Assembly (NCBI GenBank): GCA_964520975.1
Contig: CAZFPA010000005.1
Span: 1-64,000 of the forward strand
Direction: 5' to 3'
Origin: CAZFPA01 sp964520975
GTDB lineage: Bacteria > Bacillota > Negativicutes > Selenomonadales > Selenomonadaceae
DNA length: 64,000 nucleotides
The notes beneath the pieces were generated by a model, which searched no databases, was not told where the DNA came from, and saw only the letters and a list, made by a program, of their open reading frames with translations. Below, piece after piece: positions 42,895 through 52,231 of the stretch. The position numbers and the translations under genes are program-made. Each line of letters opens with the position of its first letter. Within the stretch, counting starts at the first letter, position 1.

Positions 42895-44283
42895 TCAGCC
42901 CGCGATGCCCGGATGCGTCATCTGCTCGGGAGACAGGATATGTTCCATCTTCTCTTTGGTCAGCAGGCCCTTTTCGAGAATGATGTCGCGGATGGGGCGG
43001 CCGGTATTGTAGGCTTCCTTCGCGAGCATCGCGGAGTTCTCATAGCCGATATGCGGCAGCAGCGCCGTGACGATGCCCACGCTGTGATCGAGCCAGTCCG
43101 CACACTGGCTTTCATTGGCCTGCAGGTCGATGAGCAGTTTCTCGACGAAGGTATTGACCGCATTCGTCATGTAGTTCATGGAGTTGAACAGATTGAACGC
43201 AATGACCGGTTCCATGACATTGAGCTCGAACTGCCCATTCTCGACACCCAGGCTGATTGCCATATCATTCGCGATGACCTGGTAGCAGGACTGGTCCAGA
43301 ACCTCCGCGATGACCGGATTCACCTTGCCCGGCATGATCGAGGAGCCCGGCTGGCGGGCCGGAAGCTTGAGTTCATTGAGTCCGCAGCGCGGGCCCGAAG
43401 CCATGAGGCGGAAATCGTTCGCCATCTTGATGAGCACGAGCGCCGTAACCTTCAGCGCCGAGGATACATCCGCGAAGCCATCCGTATTGTTCGTGGCATC
43501 GATGAGGTTGTCCGCTGTCCGGTAGGTTTCCCCGGTCACCGTCGAAAGCTCCCGGGCGACATCGACGATATAGGCCGGCTCGGCATTGAGGCCGGTACCA
43601 ACAGCCGTAGCCCCCATATTGATGGTATGCAGGCCATCAACGGCCGCCTCGATGCGGCGGATGCCCCGGCGCACGGAGGAAGCGTAGGACCCCATCTCCT
43701 GCCCAAGCGAGATAGGCACCGCATCCTGCAGATGCGTGCGGCCCATCTTGAGAACATCCTTGAATTCCAGTGCTTTTCTGTCAAGCTCGTCGGCCAGGCG
43801 GTTCAGTGCCTGGATGAGCTTCTTGCTCTTCGTGCTCACGCAGACCTTGATGCCCGTCGGGAACGAATCATTCGTCGACTGCGCCATATTCGCGTGATTG
43901 TTCGGGGAAATGATATCGTAGCGTCCCTTCGGCTGCCCCATGATCTCAAGCGCCCGGTTCACGAGTACCTCATTCGTGTTCATATTCACCGAGGTTCCTG
44001 CACCGCCCTGGATCGGATCAACCGGAAACTGATCGAGCATCTGGCCGGCAATGATTTCATCCGCGGCCTGCACGAGTGCCTTGCCGATGGACTCCTCCAG
44101 ACGGCCTGTCGACATATTGGCCAGCGCTGCGGCCTTCTTGACCTTGGCCATGGACTGCACGAAATCCTTGTCGATGGTCTGTCCTGTAATACGGAAATTC
44201 TCTATCGCACGCATGGTCTGTACACCATAGTATACATCCTCCGGAATCTCCATCTCGCCTAAAAAGTCATGTTCCTTACGCAT
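42895..44283 (-). CDS. aspA: Aspartate ammonia-lyase
   Basis: Converts L-aspartate to fumarate and ammonia, feeding fumarate to respiration or succinate formation. A 462-residue member of the aspartase/fumarase superfamily with the signature G-S-S-I-M-P-G-K-V-N-P-V near residue 318 and S-T-N-D-S-F-P-T-G near 138. Aspartase is favoured over class II fumarase by the N-terminal D-V-Y-Y-G-V-Q-T segment, though both families share motifs. I place the start at ATG 44283 after AAAGGGA. Longer frames run into the promoter and have no support. Confidence 0.9.
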   Translation of the reverse strand: MRKEHDFLGEMEIPEDVYYGVQTMRAIENFRITGQTIDKDFVQSMAKVKKAAALANMSTGRLEESIGKALVQAADEIIAGQMLDQFPVDPIQGGAGTSVNMNTNEVLVNRALEIMGQPKGRYDIISPNNHANMAQSTNDSFPTGIKVCVSTKSKKLIQALNRLADELDRKALEFKDVLKMGRTHLQDAVPISLGQEMGSYASSVRRGIRRIEAAVDGLHTINMGATAVGTGLNAEPAYIVDVARELSTVTGETYRTADNLIDATNNTDGFADVSSALKVTALVLIKMANDFRLMASGPRCGLNELKLPARQPGSSIMPGKVNPVIAEVLDQSCYQVIANDMAISLGVENGQFELNVMEPVIAFNLFNSMNYMTNAVNTFVEKLLIDLQANESQCADWLDHSVGIVTALLPHIGYENSAMLAKEAYNTGRPIRDIILEKGLLTKEKMEHILSPEQMTHPGIAG

Positions 44284-44356
44284 AACATTCACATCCCTTT
44301 CTTTAAAAAGCTCCTCTATATAGAAAAGCAATTGTGCCTTTTCTCTTTTCACGCAC

Positions 44357-44385
44357 ATTGTATCATGTATACAGAATACATTCAA
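44357..44385 (-). promoter_or_regulatory. aspA promoter with internal palindrome
   Basis: TTGAAT (44380-44385), 17 bases, TACAAT (44357-44362) on the minus strand. The spacer holds the inverted repeat ATGTAT-ACAGA-ATACAT (44365-44381), a plausible operator. Confidence 0.65.
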
Positions 44386-44451
44386 GTACTTTTTGTAAAA
44401 ATGTCCACCATAGATACTACATATACAATGCCTTGCTTTGATGCTTTTCAT

Positions 44452-44555
44452 TTATCCACAAATTTTGCGCTTCCTTTTTCTATTTGTGCATAACTTCCCT
44501 GTATTCCACAGCTTATCCACAAGTTTATCCACAAAATGCTATATCCTGTGTATAA
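44452..44555. other. Cluster of five DnaA-box sequences
   Basis: Perfect TTATCCACA at 44452-44460, 44513-44521 and 44525-44533 (plus strand), with TTATGCACA at 44485-44493 and TTATACACA at 44547-44555 on the minus strand. All fit the DnaA-box consensus TTATNCACA. No dnaA, dnaN or gyrase gene is nearby, so a DnaA-titration or DnaA-regulated site is as likely as an origin. Confidence 0.75.
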
Positions 44556-44967
44556 GTCAGCACAAAACACAACTGCAGCCAGGGCCGCATCCGCGCATAC
44601 ATTGCGTTTTTTCAAGAATACTACATGCAAAAAATGCCTTCGCCCGCCACGATGGCAGGCAGCTTGTCCCAGATTATTTGCATTGAATATCCCACCGTCT
44701 TTTGCTAGAATAAAGGAAAGAATATACTGCTATCCTTCAGGATTTCGCAACGTAAAATCCTTCACAAGACGGGAGACAGCAACGCCCCGCCTGCTATGTC
44801 CATTCGCGCCCGCCACCTGCAGAGGTGACGGACGTCTTGTTTTCTAATTATCAAAAAAATCTGCAAATATGCGAGGAACAGGGATCGATGCTGCGCTGCC
44901 TTAACGCGGCTTGCCGCCCATGCCCGCTTCATCCACGTTTCTTTTCTGCTGTGATAAGGAGCTCGCC
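44556..44967. other. Non-coding stretch with repeat flank
   Basis: Apart from promoter-repeat copy H, I see no gene. The segment at about 44790-44825 (CGCGCCCGCCACC) matches the outer flank seen at 37.9 and 50.57 kb. Confidence 0.5.
44721..44750 (-). repeat. Dispersed promoter repeat, copy H
   Basis: Minus strand TTGCGA (44745-44750), 18 bases, TATATT (44721-44726), with a weakened palindrome. It points towards the DnaA-box cluster and aspA, about 440 bases from the aspA start. Confidence 0.65.
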
Positions 44968-47900
44968 ATGAAAAAACATGTTTGGCTGTTTTTTGCTTTC
45001 CTGCTGACCGTCCTGCTTACCAGTCTGCCCGCCTCAGCCACTGCGTCTCTGACGGAAACTGAGGCTCCCGCGCACCGGGTCGTACGCGTGGGTTTTTTCC
45101 CTTTTGAGGGCTATTACCAGCTCACCGATACGGGCCAGCGATACGGCTATGGCTACGAGCTGCTGCAGCTTATGGCTCTGCACACAAACTGGTCCTATGC
45201 CTACACCGATGATGTAAAAACCTGGAGCGAGCTCGAGGATATGCTGGCCGATGGGCGCCTGGATATGCTGACCTGCGTGCAGCAGACTCCGGAAAACAGT
45301 GCCCGCTTTGCCTTTTCCTCGCGGCCGATCAGCACGAGCTCAACACTGCTCACAACGCGCTCCGGCAATCCCCGCTTTCTCGCCGGCGACTCCCGCACCT
45401 ATGCGGGCGCCCGTGTCGGCATGATGCGCACGAGCAGCCACAACGCAAAATTTGCTTTCTATGCGGCCCAGCGGGGCTTTTCCTATACGCCGGTCTATTT
45501 TGACAGCCTGCCTGCGCTGCTCGCGGCCCTGCAGGCGGGCAGCGAAATCGACGCGGCAGTCACCTCAAGCCTGCGACCGCTCCACAACGAATGGATTTTA
45601 GACCAGTTCGCACCAGCCCCCTTCTATCTTATGGTCCGCAAGGATGATACGGACCTCCAGCAGGAAATGGACGCCGCCCTCTCCCAGATGAACATCTATT
45701 CCCCGAACTGGCGCTCGGAGCTGTTCAATAAATATTACGGGCCGGACAACGGCGTCAATCTGCCGTTATCAGCGGTTGAACGGGCCTACATCCAGGAACT
45801 GAAGAATAGCCATACCATTTTCCGGGTGGCCATGAATCCGGATAACGCACCGTATTCCTATTTTGAAAACGGCACCGCTAAAGGCATCATCCCGGATATC
45901 TTTGCCGAGATCGCCCGCCGGGCCGACATCCAGTATGAAGTGATTGAAACGCACACCCGGGCGGAATACGATCAGCTCATCCACTCCGGAAATATCGATC
46001 TTATCATGGATGCGAGCATGAACTATTCCCAGGCGGAAAACCAGGGCTATAAGCTTTCCACCTCTTTTTTGAGCCTGTCGATTGCCCAGCTCACCCAGCG
46101 CAATTTTGCCGGCGAAGTCCGCACAGCAGCCATTCCTTACAGCACACAGATCGAGCGTCTGCGCAGTGACCCGCTGTTTGAACACCTCCAGCTGCAGCCG
46201 GTGAACTGCACTGCCGCAGCTGTACAACGCCTTGCGAGCGGCGAAAGTGATGCGGCAATCCTCTACATGTACACCGCGCAGAAATTCATCCACGATGACT
46301 ACCAGAACCGCTGGCAGGTAGCGCTGCTGCCCCATCTGCAGACTGCCATCACCGTTGCCTCATCCGAGCGCAATGACTATCATCTGCTGTCCATCCTGAG
46401 CAAAAGCTGCGAGAGCGTCCGCGCGAACTATACGCAGCAGATCATCCTCAAGTACACAACGCAGCCGCCACGGCCGGTGACCCTGCTGAAATACCTCTAT
46501 GCCAATCCACTGGCAGCCATCGCGATCACGGCATTTCTGTCGCTGGCCGCCATTCTCCTGGTGATTGCGCTGCTGCGCACGCGGGCTGCCCGGCAGGAGC
46601 GCCGTCGCCAGCAGGAACTTGAGCAGTTTCTGAGCTATGTCTGCCGTGCAAATGATCTCGTCGTCGAGGTCCGGCCACAGGACCTCAACGATCTGACCCG
46701 GACGGCGAGCAGCCGCTACACCCTGCAGAACGGCCAGGTGCAGATCCATGAAGAAACCATATCCCTGCAGCAATACCTGAGCTACATACATTCCGATGAT
46801 CTGCCGAATGTCGTCCGCCAGCTTACGCCGGCCTCACTTGCCCGCCTGAGCCGGGAACGCCGCGAGGTCTATCTGGAGTGCCGCATCCGGCGTCCCGCCG
46901 GCTGGTGCTGGTATGCGCACTCCTTGCAAGGCATCGCGCCCTCCGCTTCGCATCCGCTCGGCAGTTTCATCCTTTTCCGGCGCAATATCAATGAAACAAA
47001 GCAGACACTCGTCGATGCCCTGGACACGGCCCGGCAGGCCAGCCAGGCCAAGGGGAACTTCCTGTCCCGCATGAGCCATGAGATCCGCACGCCACTCAAT
47101 GCGATCATCGGCTATCTGTCCATCGCGCGGGCAGTGCCGACCCTCCCGGAAGACCTCTGCCACTGCCTGGATAACAGCACATTGGCCGCCCGTCATCTGC
47201 TCAGTATCATCAATGATATCCTCGATACCGCCGCCATTGAAAGCGGCCGCATGAAGCTCGCCCAGGAGGCCTTCCGCCCCAGGGAGATGCTGCAGCTCCT
47301 GAACACCATGTTTGCGAGCCAGGCGCAGGCGAAAGGAGTGCAGTTCAACGCCGACTGCAGCCAGCTGCCGGCCGGCGAAATCATTGGCGACTGCCTGCGC
47401 CTGAACCAGATCCTCATGAATCTGCTCTCCAATGCAGTGAAGTTCACACCGGCTGGCGGCAGTGTCCACCTGGAGGCCTCCCTGCTGCAGGAAAAGGAAT
47501 ACAGCCGCGTCATCCGCTTTGTCGTCCGCGATACAGGCATCGGCATGAATCCCGCCTATCTGCAGCACCTCTTCCAGCCTTTTGAGCAGGAAAGCGCCAG
47601 CACCGCACGCCAGTTTGGCGGTACCGGGCTCGGCCTGTCCATCACCAAGAATCTCATTACCATGATGCATGGTTCCATCGATGTCCAAAGCAGCCCCGGA
47701 CAGGGCTCCTGCTTTACTGTCATCATCGAGTTTGCACTGCCGGCGGACAGCAGCCAGCCAGCTTCGCAGCCACCGGTGCCAGCAGTGGAATCCGCCGACA
47801 ATCTGATGGGCCTCCATATTCTGCTGGCCGAGGACAACGAAATGAACCAGGAAATCGCCACCTATCAGCTGGAGCATATTGGCCTCCAGGTCACGACGGC

Positions 47901-48207
47901 CAGCAACGGACAGGAGGCTATCGACCATTTTCTGGCCGCGGCTCCAGGATTCTACGCCGCTATCCTCATGGATATCCAGATGCCGGTCATGGATGGCCTG
48001 ACGGCTACCCGCCGCATCCGGGCTTCCCAGCATCCCGATGCGGCCAGGATTCCCATTCTTGCAGTCACCGCCGATGCCTTTGCCGAGGATGCGGCCAAGG
48101 CCATGGCCGCAGGCATGAATGACCATATTGCCAAGCCCATTGACTGCAACCAGCTTCTGAAGGCTTTGCACACCCACATCGCCCCGGCGGAGCAGGATAC
48201 GCCCTGA
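44968..48207 (+). CDS. Hybrid sensor histidine kinase with two SBP_bac_3 input domains
   Basis: A 1079-residue membrane sensor. A signal segment (1-28) precedes two amino-acid-binding-type domains (about 35-260 and 270-505), a helix near 515-540, and a linker that may hold a PAS-like fold (about 550-680). The phosphorylated His is in [12 protein letters not shown] near 708 and the ATPase domain has N-L-L-S-N-A-V-K-F near 820. A C-terminal receiver has L-L-A-E-D-N near 953 and Asp in [14 protein letters not shown] near 1002. AAGGAG lies six bases before ATG 44968. The input half is homologous to the GGDEF sensor at 30631. No partner response regulator is adjacent. Confidence 0.93.
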   Translation: MKKHVWLFFAFLLTVLLTSLPASATASLTETEAPAHRVVRVGFFPFEGYYQLTDTGQRYGYGYELLQLMALHTNWSYAYTDDVKTWSELEDMLADGRLDMLTCVQQTPENSARFAFSSRPISTSSTLLTTRSGNPRFLAGDSRTYAGARVGMMRTSSHNAKFAFYAAQRGFSYTPVYFDSLPALLAALQAGSEIDAAVTSSLRPLHNEWILDQFAPAPFYLMVRKDDTDLQQEMDAALSQMNIYSPNWRSELFNKYYGPDNGVNLPLSAVERAYIQELKNSHTIFRVAMNPDNAPYSYFENGTAKGIIPDIFAEIARRADIQYEVIETHTRAEYDQLIHSGNIDLIMDASMNYSQAENQGYKLSTSFLSLSIAQLTQRNFAGEVRTAAIPYSTQIERLRSDPLFEHLQLQPVNCTAAAVQRLASGESDAAILYMYTAQKFIHDDYQNRWQVALLPHLQTAITVASSERNDYHLLSILSKSCESVRANYTQQIILKYTTQPPRPVTLLKYLYANPLAAIAITAFLSLAAILLVIALLRTRAARQERRRQQELEQFLSYVCRANDLVVEVRPQDLNDLTRTASSRYTLQNGQVQIHEETISLQQYLSYIHSDDLPNVVRQLTPASLARLSRERREVYLECRIRRPAGWCWYAHSLQGIAPSASHPLGSFILFRRNINETKQTLVDALDTARQASQAKGNFLSRMSHEIRTPLNAIIGYLSIARAVPTLPEDLCHCLDNSTLAARHLLSIINDILDTAAIESGRMKLAQEAFRPREMLQLLNTMFASQAQAKGVQFNADCSQLPAGEIIGDCLRLNQILMNLLSNAVKFTPAGGSVHLEASLLQEKEYSRVIRFVVRDTGIGMNPAYLQHLFQPFEQESASTARQFGGTGLGLSITKNLITMMHGSIDVQSSPGQGSCFTVIIEFALPADSSQPASQPPVPAVESADNLMGLHILLAEDNEMNQEIATYQLEHIGLQVTTASNGQEAIDHFLAAAPGFYAAILMDIQMPVMDGLTATRRIRASQHPDAARIPILAVTADAFAEDAAKAMAAGMNDHIAKPIDCNQLLKALHTHIAPAEQDTP

Positions 48208-48253
48208 CCTGCCGAAAAACCGTCCCTCGGCCAACCCGTTTTTCCACACAAAA

Positions 48254-48285
48254 AAAGCCAGCTGCGTCCAAATGCAGCTGGCTTT
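48254..48285. terminator. Bidirectional terminator
   Basis: AAAGCCAGCTGC pairs with GCAGCTGGCTTT, flanked by A- and T-rich runs, between the convergent kinase and GmhA-like genes. Confidence 0.92.
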
Positions 48286-48326
48286 CACTATGCAGTTCAT
48301 GAAATTGTCCCTTCGACGGGGGCCGT

Positions 48327-48986
48327 TCACTCCTCCGTTGGACCGAAGAATTCATTTTCCACCGCGATGCAGAGCATGTGGTAGACGGGCAGGTGATATT
48401 CCTGGATGCGATAGGTTTCATCGTCCGGCACGCAGATTGCCACGTCAGCCAGCGGCTTGAGCTTACCGCCCGAACGACCGGTCAGCACGATGCTCTTCAC
48501 ATCCCTGACCTTCGCCATCTGTACGGCATAGATGACATTCGTGGAATTTCCCGAGGTACTGATGCCCAGCAGCACGTCACCGGCATTGCCGATGCCCAGT
48601 ACCTGCTGCGCAAAGGAAAGATCCGGCGCCTGATCGTTGGCAAAGGCCGTATTGAGGCCAATCTCATCCACCAGCGAAATCGCCGGCAGCGCCCCCTGCA
48701 GATTATCCCGCAGGTAATCGGCCTCCGCCGGACAGACCTTCTTCATCTTCGCATACATAACGTCATCGATTTTCCGTTTGAGCAGAAAGCCCTTCATGAG
48801 CTCCCCAACGATATGCTCCGCGTCAGCGGCACTGCCGCCGTTGCCGCAGACGAGCAGCTTGTGGCCCTGGCGATAGCTCGCACAGATGACTTCCACTGCC
48901 TTTATGAGATCGGCCCGGCAGGCCTCCAGGGCGCTGTAGCGTGCAATGAGTGCATCGACAGCAGCCCGGGTTGATTCCTTTATCAT
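48327..48986 (-). CDS. gmhA: GmhA-like phosphoheptose isomerase (SIS domain)
   Basis: A 219-residue SIS-fold isomerase. The motif L-L-V-C-G-N-G-G-S-A-A-D-A-E-H near residue 50 and the G-I-S-T-S-G-N-S-T-N loop near 130 are typical of GmhA, which makes D-glycero-D-manno-heptose 7-phosphate for LPS core. The start at ATG 48986 has AGGGG about ten bases upstream. DiaA, a DnaA-binding protein, is a close relative of GmhA, so a non-LPS role cannot be ruled out. No other heptose gene is nearby. Confidence 0.82.
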   Translation of the reverse strand: MIKESTRAAVDALIARYSALEACRADLIKAVEVICASYRQGHKLLVCGNGGSAADAEHIVGELMKGFLLKRKIDDVMYAKMKKVCPAEADYLRDNLQGALPAISLVDEIGLNTAFANDQAPDLSFAQQVLGIGNAGDVLLGISTSGNSTNVIYAVQMAKVRDVKSIVLTGRSGGKLKPLADVAICVPDDETYRIQEYHLPVYHMLCIAVENEFFGPTEE

Positions 48987-49003
48987 ACGATCGCTTCCCC
49001 TCT

Positions 49004-49651
49004 TCAACGATTGCGATACCGGTCAGCGGTACGCTTCGGATCATAGTCGTCATTGGCCGGCGGCAGAATATCTACCACCTTGCCCTGGTGCTGCGCCGAC
49101 TGCGGCGTTACATTCACCATGCGATCCTTCACCGGCTCCCGGCGCGCCTCGGCATAAGAGGCCCCGCCGTTGCGATTGCCACGGAATTTATTCCAGAGCA
49201 GACGCAGGATCATGAATACGGCGCCAATCATCACAACGTTCATGATAAGGCCGAGGATATCGGACATCATGCCCGCTCCGCCCATGCCGAACATGCTGCT
49301 CAAAAGGCCACCGAGCATCATGCCGCCGGCAAAGAGGCCGATGTTCCGCAGCGCGGAACCCCAACGGCTGCCGCTCTGTGTCTGGGCGGCCGCATTGGCA
49401 CCGGTCTTGGCGGCCGGCGCTTCATTGCTGTAGGACTTGGCACTCTTGGAAGGCGCATACTCCTTCGTGTTCGGCGAAGACGCCTTGGTCGTGCCGGTGG
49501 ACGGCGAAGCCTTCGGCGCTGATGGAGCGGCCTTCGGGGCCGAGATCCTCGCACCGCCGCGAGCGGCAAAGGCCGTATCCGTCATAGGAACTGCCGCGGA
49601 AAAAGCAAAGACTGCCAAAACAAACGCTATGGTTATTTTCTTCAAATTCAT
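49004..49651 (-). CDS. Exported/membrane protein with Gly-rich hydrophobic segment
   Basis: A 215-residue protein of unknown function. A signal peptide (1-29, ending A-F-A-A) is followed by a low-complexity Ala/Pro/Ser/Lys region (about 30-90) and a Gly/Met-rich hydrophobic stretch (about 100-150, M-M-L-G-G-L-L-S-S-M-F-G-M-G-G then a second helix). The cytoplasmic-like tail is basic. The layout resembles the N-terminal part of Tim44-like exported proteins, but the Tim44 domain itself is missing. Its ATG shares one base with the stop of the preceding gene. Confidence 0.7.
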   Translation of the reverse strand: MNLKKITIAFVLAVFAFSAAVPMTDTAFAARGGARISAPKAAPSAPKASPSTGTTKASSPNTKEYAPSKSAKSYSNEAPAAKTGANAAAQTQSGSRWGSALRNIGLFAGGMMLGGLLSSMFGMGGAGMMSDILGLIMNVVMIGAVFMILRLLWNKFRGNRNGGASYAEARREPVKDRMVNVTPQSAQHQGKVVDILPPANDDYDPKRTADRYRNR

Positions 49652-49932
49652 TATTCTTCCTCCCGATAGGACTTAATATCATCCGGAAACGCGTAAATCT
49701 CACCAATGGTATCGAGCTCGCCGCTCAGATACCGATCAATATCATCGACATCAATATAAAGCTTGCAATCAATATCGAGATAGCCCTGCTCCTTAGCCTG
49801 GCTCACATTGCGGATGGCAATGAGCTTTTCTCTGAGCTTCTCACATTCACTGCGGGTCGCATGCACGTCCAGCTTGATCTGGGGTACGCCATACTCTTTC
49901 AGGACTTCCTCCATGGTCATTCTCTGTGACAT
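49651..49932 (-). CDS. Small acidic protein of unknown function
   Basis: A 93-residue cytoplasmic protein, rich in Asp and Glu. It has a predicted helix at about residues 25-50 (S-E-C-E-K-L-R-E-K-L-I-A-I-R) and an acidic C-terminal half with I-D-V-D-D-I-D. AAGGAG lies eight bases before ATG 49932. It overlaps the following exported-protein gene by one base (TAATG), so the two are cotranslated. No family recognised. Confidence 0.72.
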   Translation of the reverse strand: MSQRMTMEEVLKEYGVPQIKLDVHATRSECEKLREKLIAIRNVSQAKEQGYLDIDCKLYIDVDDIDRYLSGELDTIGEIYAFPDDIKSYREEE

Positions 49933-50074
49933 CACATTCACTCCTTCATTTGAAATACATTCTCATTATACTGGATTTTGCTGGTTTTTCTCTGAAAATT
50001 AATACACTGTACACAAAATAACCGGATAAGAAATGCAGACACGCACTTCGCCCGAGTATTTCGTGGATACTGTA

Positions 50075-50218
50075 TTACTTCCGATCCACGATTTTCTGCA
50101 GCTCCCGTACCCGCTGCAGGTGCGTTTCGTATTCGAGATCATTCGCATCGTACTGCATGCGCTTTTTCAGCGCATCAATCTGAGCCTGCAGCCGGGCTTT
50201 CACCTCCGGCTTCAACAT
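50075..50218 (-). CDS. Small coiled-coil protein (47 residues)
   Basis: A 47-codon frame, M-L-K-P-E-V-K-A-R-L-Q-A-Q-I-D then charged heptad-like helices, ending K-I-V-D-R-K. Its ATG overlaps the stop of the upstream small gene by seven bases, and GGAGG-like sequence lies within that gene's end. Overlap and clean helical composition suggest a real gene. Function unknown. Confidence 0.55.
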   Translation of the reverse strand: MLKPEVKARLQAQIDALKKRMQYDANDLEYETHLQRVRELQKIVDRK

Positions 50219-50367
50219 GGAAGCACCAGTGTCTCCAGCAGCAGCCGCTGCTCTACCGGGCTGGCCCAGCCTTCCTGGCGCACTTCAGCGGCCTGCTCGC
50301 CCGCAATGCGCTCCAGCAGCAGCCGGGCCTCGGTATCTATTTCCATAATCGTCTTATCTTCCAACAC
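50212..50367 (-). CDS. Small acidic protein (about 51 residues)
   Basis: A short frame containing M-E-I-D-T-E-A-R-L-L-L-E-R-I-A-G-E and ending T-L-V-L-P-C. The start is uncertain: GTG 50367 is nine bases after AAGG, while ATG 50346 and ATG 50376 lack a well-placed ribosome site. It is coupled to the 47-residue gene. Function unknown. Confidence 0.5.
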   Translation of the reverse strand: MLEDKTIMEIDTEARLLLERIAGEQAAEVRQEGWASPVEQRLLLETLVLPC

Positions 50368-50462
50368 AAAGACCATCCTTCACAACAAACTTCTCTTCCA
50401 TTCTAGCGAATGGAGGCAGAATTTGCAAGAAAACGATAAAAAATACGCCAAAAACAGTAAAA

Positions 50463-50499
50463 AAGACTGCCCAAACAGATAAACTGTCCAGGCAGTCTT
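50463..50499 (-). terminator. Terminator downstream of the DctA-like gene
   Basis: AAGACTGCC/GGCAGTCTT with an inner ACAG/CTGT stem and six T on the minus strand. Confidence 0.88.
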
Positions 50500-50500
50500 G

Positions 50501-50530
50501 CCAGTACGATAGAATCTCAGGATTTCAGAA
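50501..50530 (-). repeat. Dispersed promoter repeat, copy I (degenerate)
   Basis: On the minus strand TTCTGA (50525-50530), 18 bases beginning AATCCTGA, and TACTGG (50501-50506). The spacing and the spacer start are conserved, but the -10 is decayed. The outer flank (…GGGTGGGCGCAAC…) at 50560-50580 matches copies F and H. Confidence 0.5.
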
Positions 50531-50604
50531 CGAGGCGAAAGCCGTACTCCGCCTGTTATTTCCGGTTGCGCCCACCCACAGAGGCTGGGGCATCCGGTTC
50601 CAGG

Positions 50605-51849
50605 TTATTTTTCCTCCTGGCGGAACTGATCGACAATTGTAGCGCAGGCAGCATCACCCGTAATGTTGACCGCGGTGCGCAGCATATCGAAGATACGATC
50701 GACGCCAAAGAGAATCGGCAGGGCCTCAATCGGGATATTCGCCGCTACGAGTACTGCCACGACAAGCAGCGTCGGCCCCGGAACCCCGGCCTGACCGACA
50801 GCACCGAGGGTACCCGTCACGATGATCGCAATGTACTGCGGGAAGGTGAGATCCATGCCGTACATCTGCGCGATGAAGCAGGCCGCCATTGCATAGTAGG
50901 CCGCGTTGCCGTTCATGTTGATGGTTGCACCCAGCGGCAGCGCAAAGGAGGTCGTTTCCTTGGAAACATGGAGTTCCTCTTCCGTCGTGCGCATATTGAG
51001 CGGCAGCGTCGCCATCGAAGACGCCGTGGAGAAGGCGAAGAGCTGAACCTTCCACATGCTCTTGAAGAATTCCTTATAGGTCGTGCACTTGGAGAAAAGT
51101 GCCACCGTACCGCCCACCATGATATAGGTGACGATCGCCAGCACGACAACATAGAGGCCGATGAGGTAGAGGATCTTCACGAGCACGTCGTAGCCAAAGG
51201 TTCCCGTCGCATCTGCCATGAGGGCAAATACACCAATCGGCGCGATGTACATGATGAACATCATGATCTGGATGAAGATCTCGGTGAAATAATCAAAGAC
51301 CTTGCACATGAATTCCTTTTTTTCCTTCGGCAGCAGGGCGAGCGCAAAACCGACGAACAGTGCAAATACGATGATCTGCAGGATATTGCCATCGACGAGC
51401 GCCTTAAACGGGTTGGCCGGCACAAAGCCAATGACCGTATCCCAGAAGCCCGGCATCGCGGATTTAGAGGAAAGATCACCTACATCAATGGCCGCGCTGC
51501 TCAGCGACGACATGTTGATGCCCGCACCCGGCTTGAATACCTCACTAAAAATAATACCGAGCAGAACGGATACGGCCGTAGTGGCACCATAATAAACAAA
51601 GGTAACAATTCCGATCTTGCCGGCCCCCTTCGAACGGCCAAGGGCAGCCGCGCCGCCAACGAGCGAGAAGAACACCATCGGGATGACGACCATCTTGATG
51701 AGCTGCATGAAGAGGTCACCAATCGGCGCAAACATGTGCGCGGGCTTCCCCATGGCCAGTCCAACGACTGCACCGAGGACAGTCGCTGCGATGATCCATG
51801 TCCCCAGCTTGCTGAGCGGATCTTTTTCTTTTTTCTCTGTTTCTGACAT
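50605..51849 (-). CDS. Dicarboxylate/amino acid:cation symporter (DAACS/DctA-GltP family)
   Basis: A 414-residue Na+- or H+-coupled carrier of C4-dicarboxylates or acidic amino acids. Eight helices and two re-entrant loops are expected. Visible are the hairpin motif A-S-S-M-A-T-L-P-L-N-M near residue 277 (normally SSxxxLP) and G-A-T-I-N-M-N-G-N-A-A-Y near 311 (usually NMDGT), so the ion/substrate site is somewhat changed. ATG 51849 has GGAGG ten bases upstream. With aspA it could supply aspartate or dicarboxylates. A longer predicted N-terminus upstream is an artefact of the promoter repeat. Confidence 0.92.
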   Translation of the reverse strand: MSETEKKEKDPLSKLGTWIIAATVLGAVVGLAMGKPAHMFAPIGDLFMQLIKMVVIPMVFFSLVGGAAALGRSKGAGKIGIVTFVYYGATTAVSVLLGIIFSEVFKPGAGINMSSLSSAAIDVGDLSSKSAMPGFWDTVIGFVPANPFKALVDGNILQIIVFALFVGFALALLPKEKKEFMCKVFDYFTEIFIQIMMFIMYIAPIGVFALMADATGTFGYDVLVKILYLIGLYVVVLAIVTYIMVGGTVALFSKCTTYKEFFKSMWKVQLFAFSTASSMATLPLNMRTTEEELHVSKETTSFALPLGATINMNGNAAYYAMAACFIAQMYGMDLTFPQYIAIIVTGTLGAVGQAGVPGPTLLVVAVLVAANIPIEALPILFGVDRIFDMLRTAVNITGDAACATIVDQFRQEEK

Positions 51850-51895
51850 ACAATGAATCCCTCCTAAATATGAAATGATCGGGATAGACAACACA

Positions 51896-51953
51896 GGAGC
51901 CGGAGCACGCACATTTACCCTCTGATACACAGGAAATATGGGGTTCCGGCTCC
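51896..51953 (-). promoter_or_regulatory. DctA leader inverted repeat
   Basis: GGAGCCGG (51896-51903) and CCGGCTCC (51946-51953) can pair around a 42-base loop in the leader, about 45 bases before the start codon. A possible regulatory stem without a U-tract. Confidence 0.4.
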
Positions 51954-51980
51954 CTTGCCAGTCATCTATCATACACATTA

Positions 51981-52009
51981 ATGATACCATTTTTGCCCTT
52001 CTGTGTCTA
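51981..52009 (-). promoter_or_regulatory. Candidate DctA promoter
   Basis: Minus-strand TAGACA, 17 bases and TATCAT near 51981-52009, upstream of the leader inverted repeat. Confidence 0.5.
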
Positions 52010-52038
52010 TATTCTGACAAAACAACAAAGTCCTTCAT

Positions 52039-52067
52039 GCATGGACATACAACCCGAATGTCCATGC
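52039..52067 (+). repeat. Ten-base inverted repeat with T-run before the promoter array
   Basis: GCATGGACAT (52039-52048) and ATGTCCATGC (52058-52067) are followed by TTTTT on the plus strand. It may isolate the array from transcription entering from the left, or be an operator for the divergent symporter gene. Confidence 0.5.
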
Positions 52068-52069
52068 TT

Positions 52070-52106
52070 TTTCGCGTTGCGAAATCTTGAACAATGGCGT
52101 TATAAC
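52070..52106 (+). repeat. Dispersed promoter repeat, copy C
   Basis: TTTCGCGTTGCGAAA palindrome (52070-52084), TTGCGA (52077-52082), 18 bases, TATAAC (52101-52106). First visible unit of a tandem array with a 164-base period. Confidence 0.82.
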
Positions 52107-52231
52107 ACGGTGCAAATTGTCTCTCACCATTGCAGATAGCGAACGCGAAAGGAAGGAACAATCGATGCGTTGATAGTGCCCGCCTTGTTGCGACGCGAAG
52201 CTAGTCCCTTGTGGGAAACGCTAAGTAGAAG

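Noticed and set aside
44452..44555. Firm call of the chromosomal origin oriC
   Set aside because: DnaA boxes cluster, but no dnaA, dnaN, gyrB or strand-bias switch is seen, so I kept it as an unresolved DnaA-box cluster.
51850..52161. A 104-residue N-terminal extension of the DctA-like symporter
   Set aside because: It translates the leader, promoter and repeat in antisense. The ATG at 51849 has GGAGG and starts the conserved protein.
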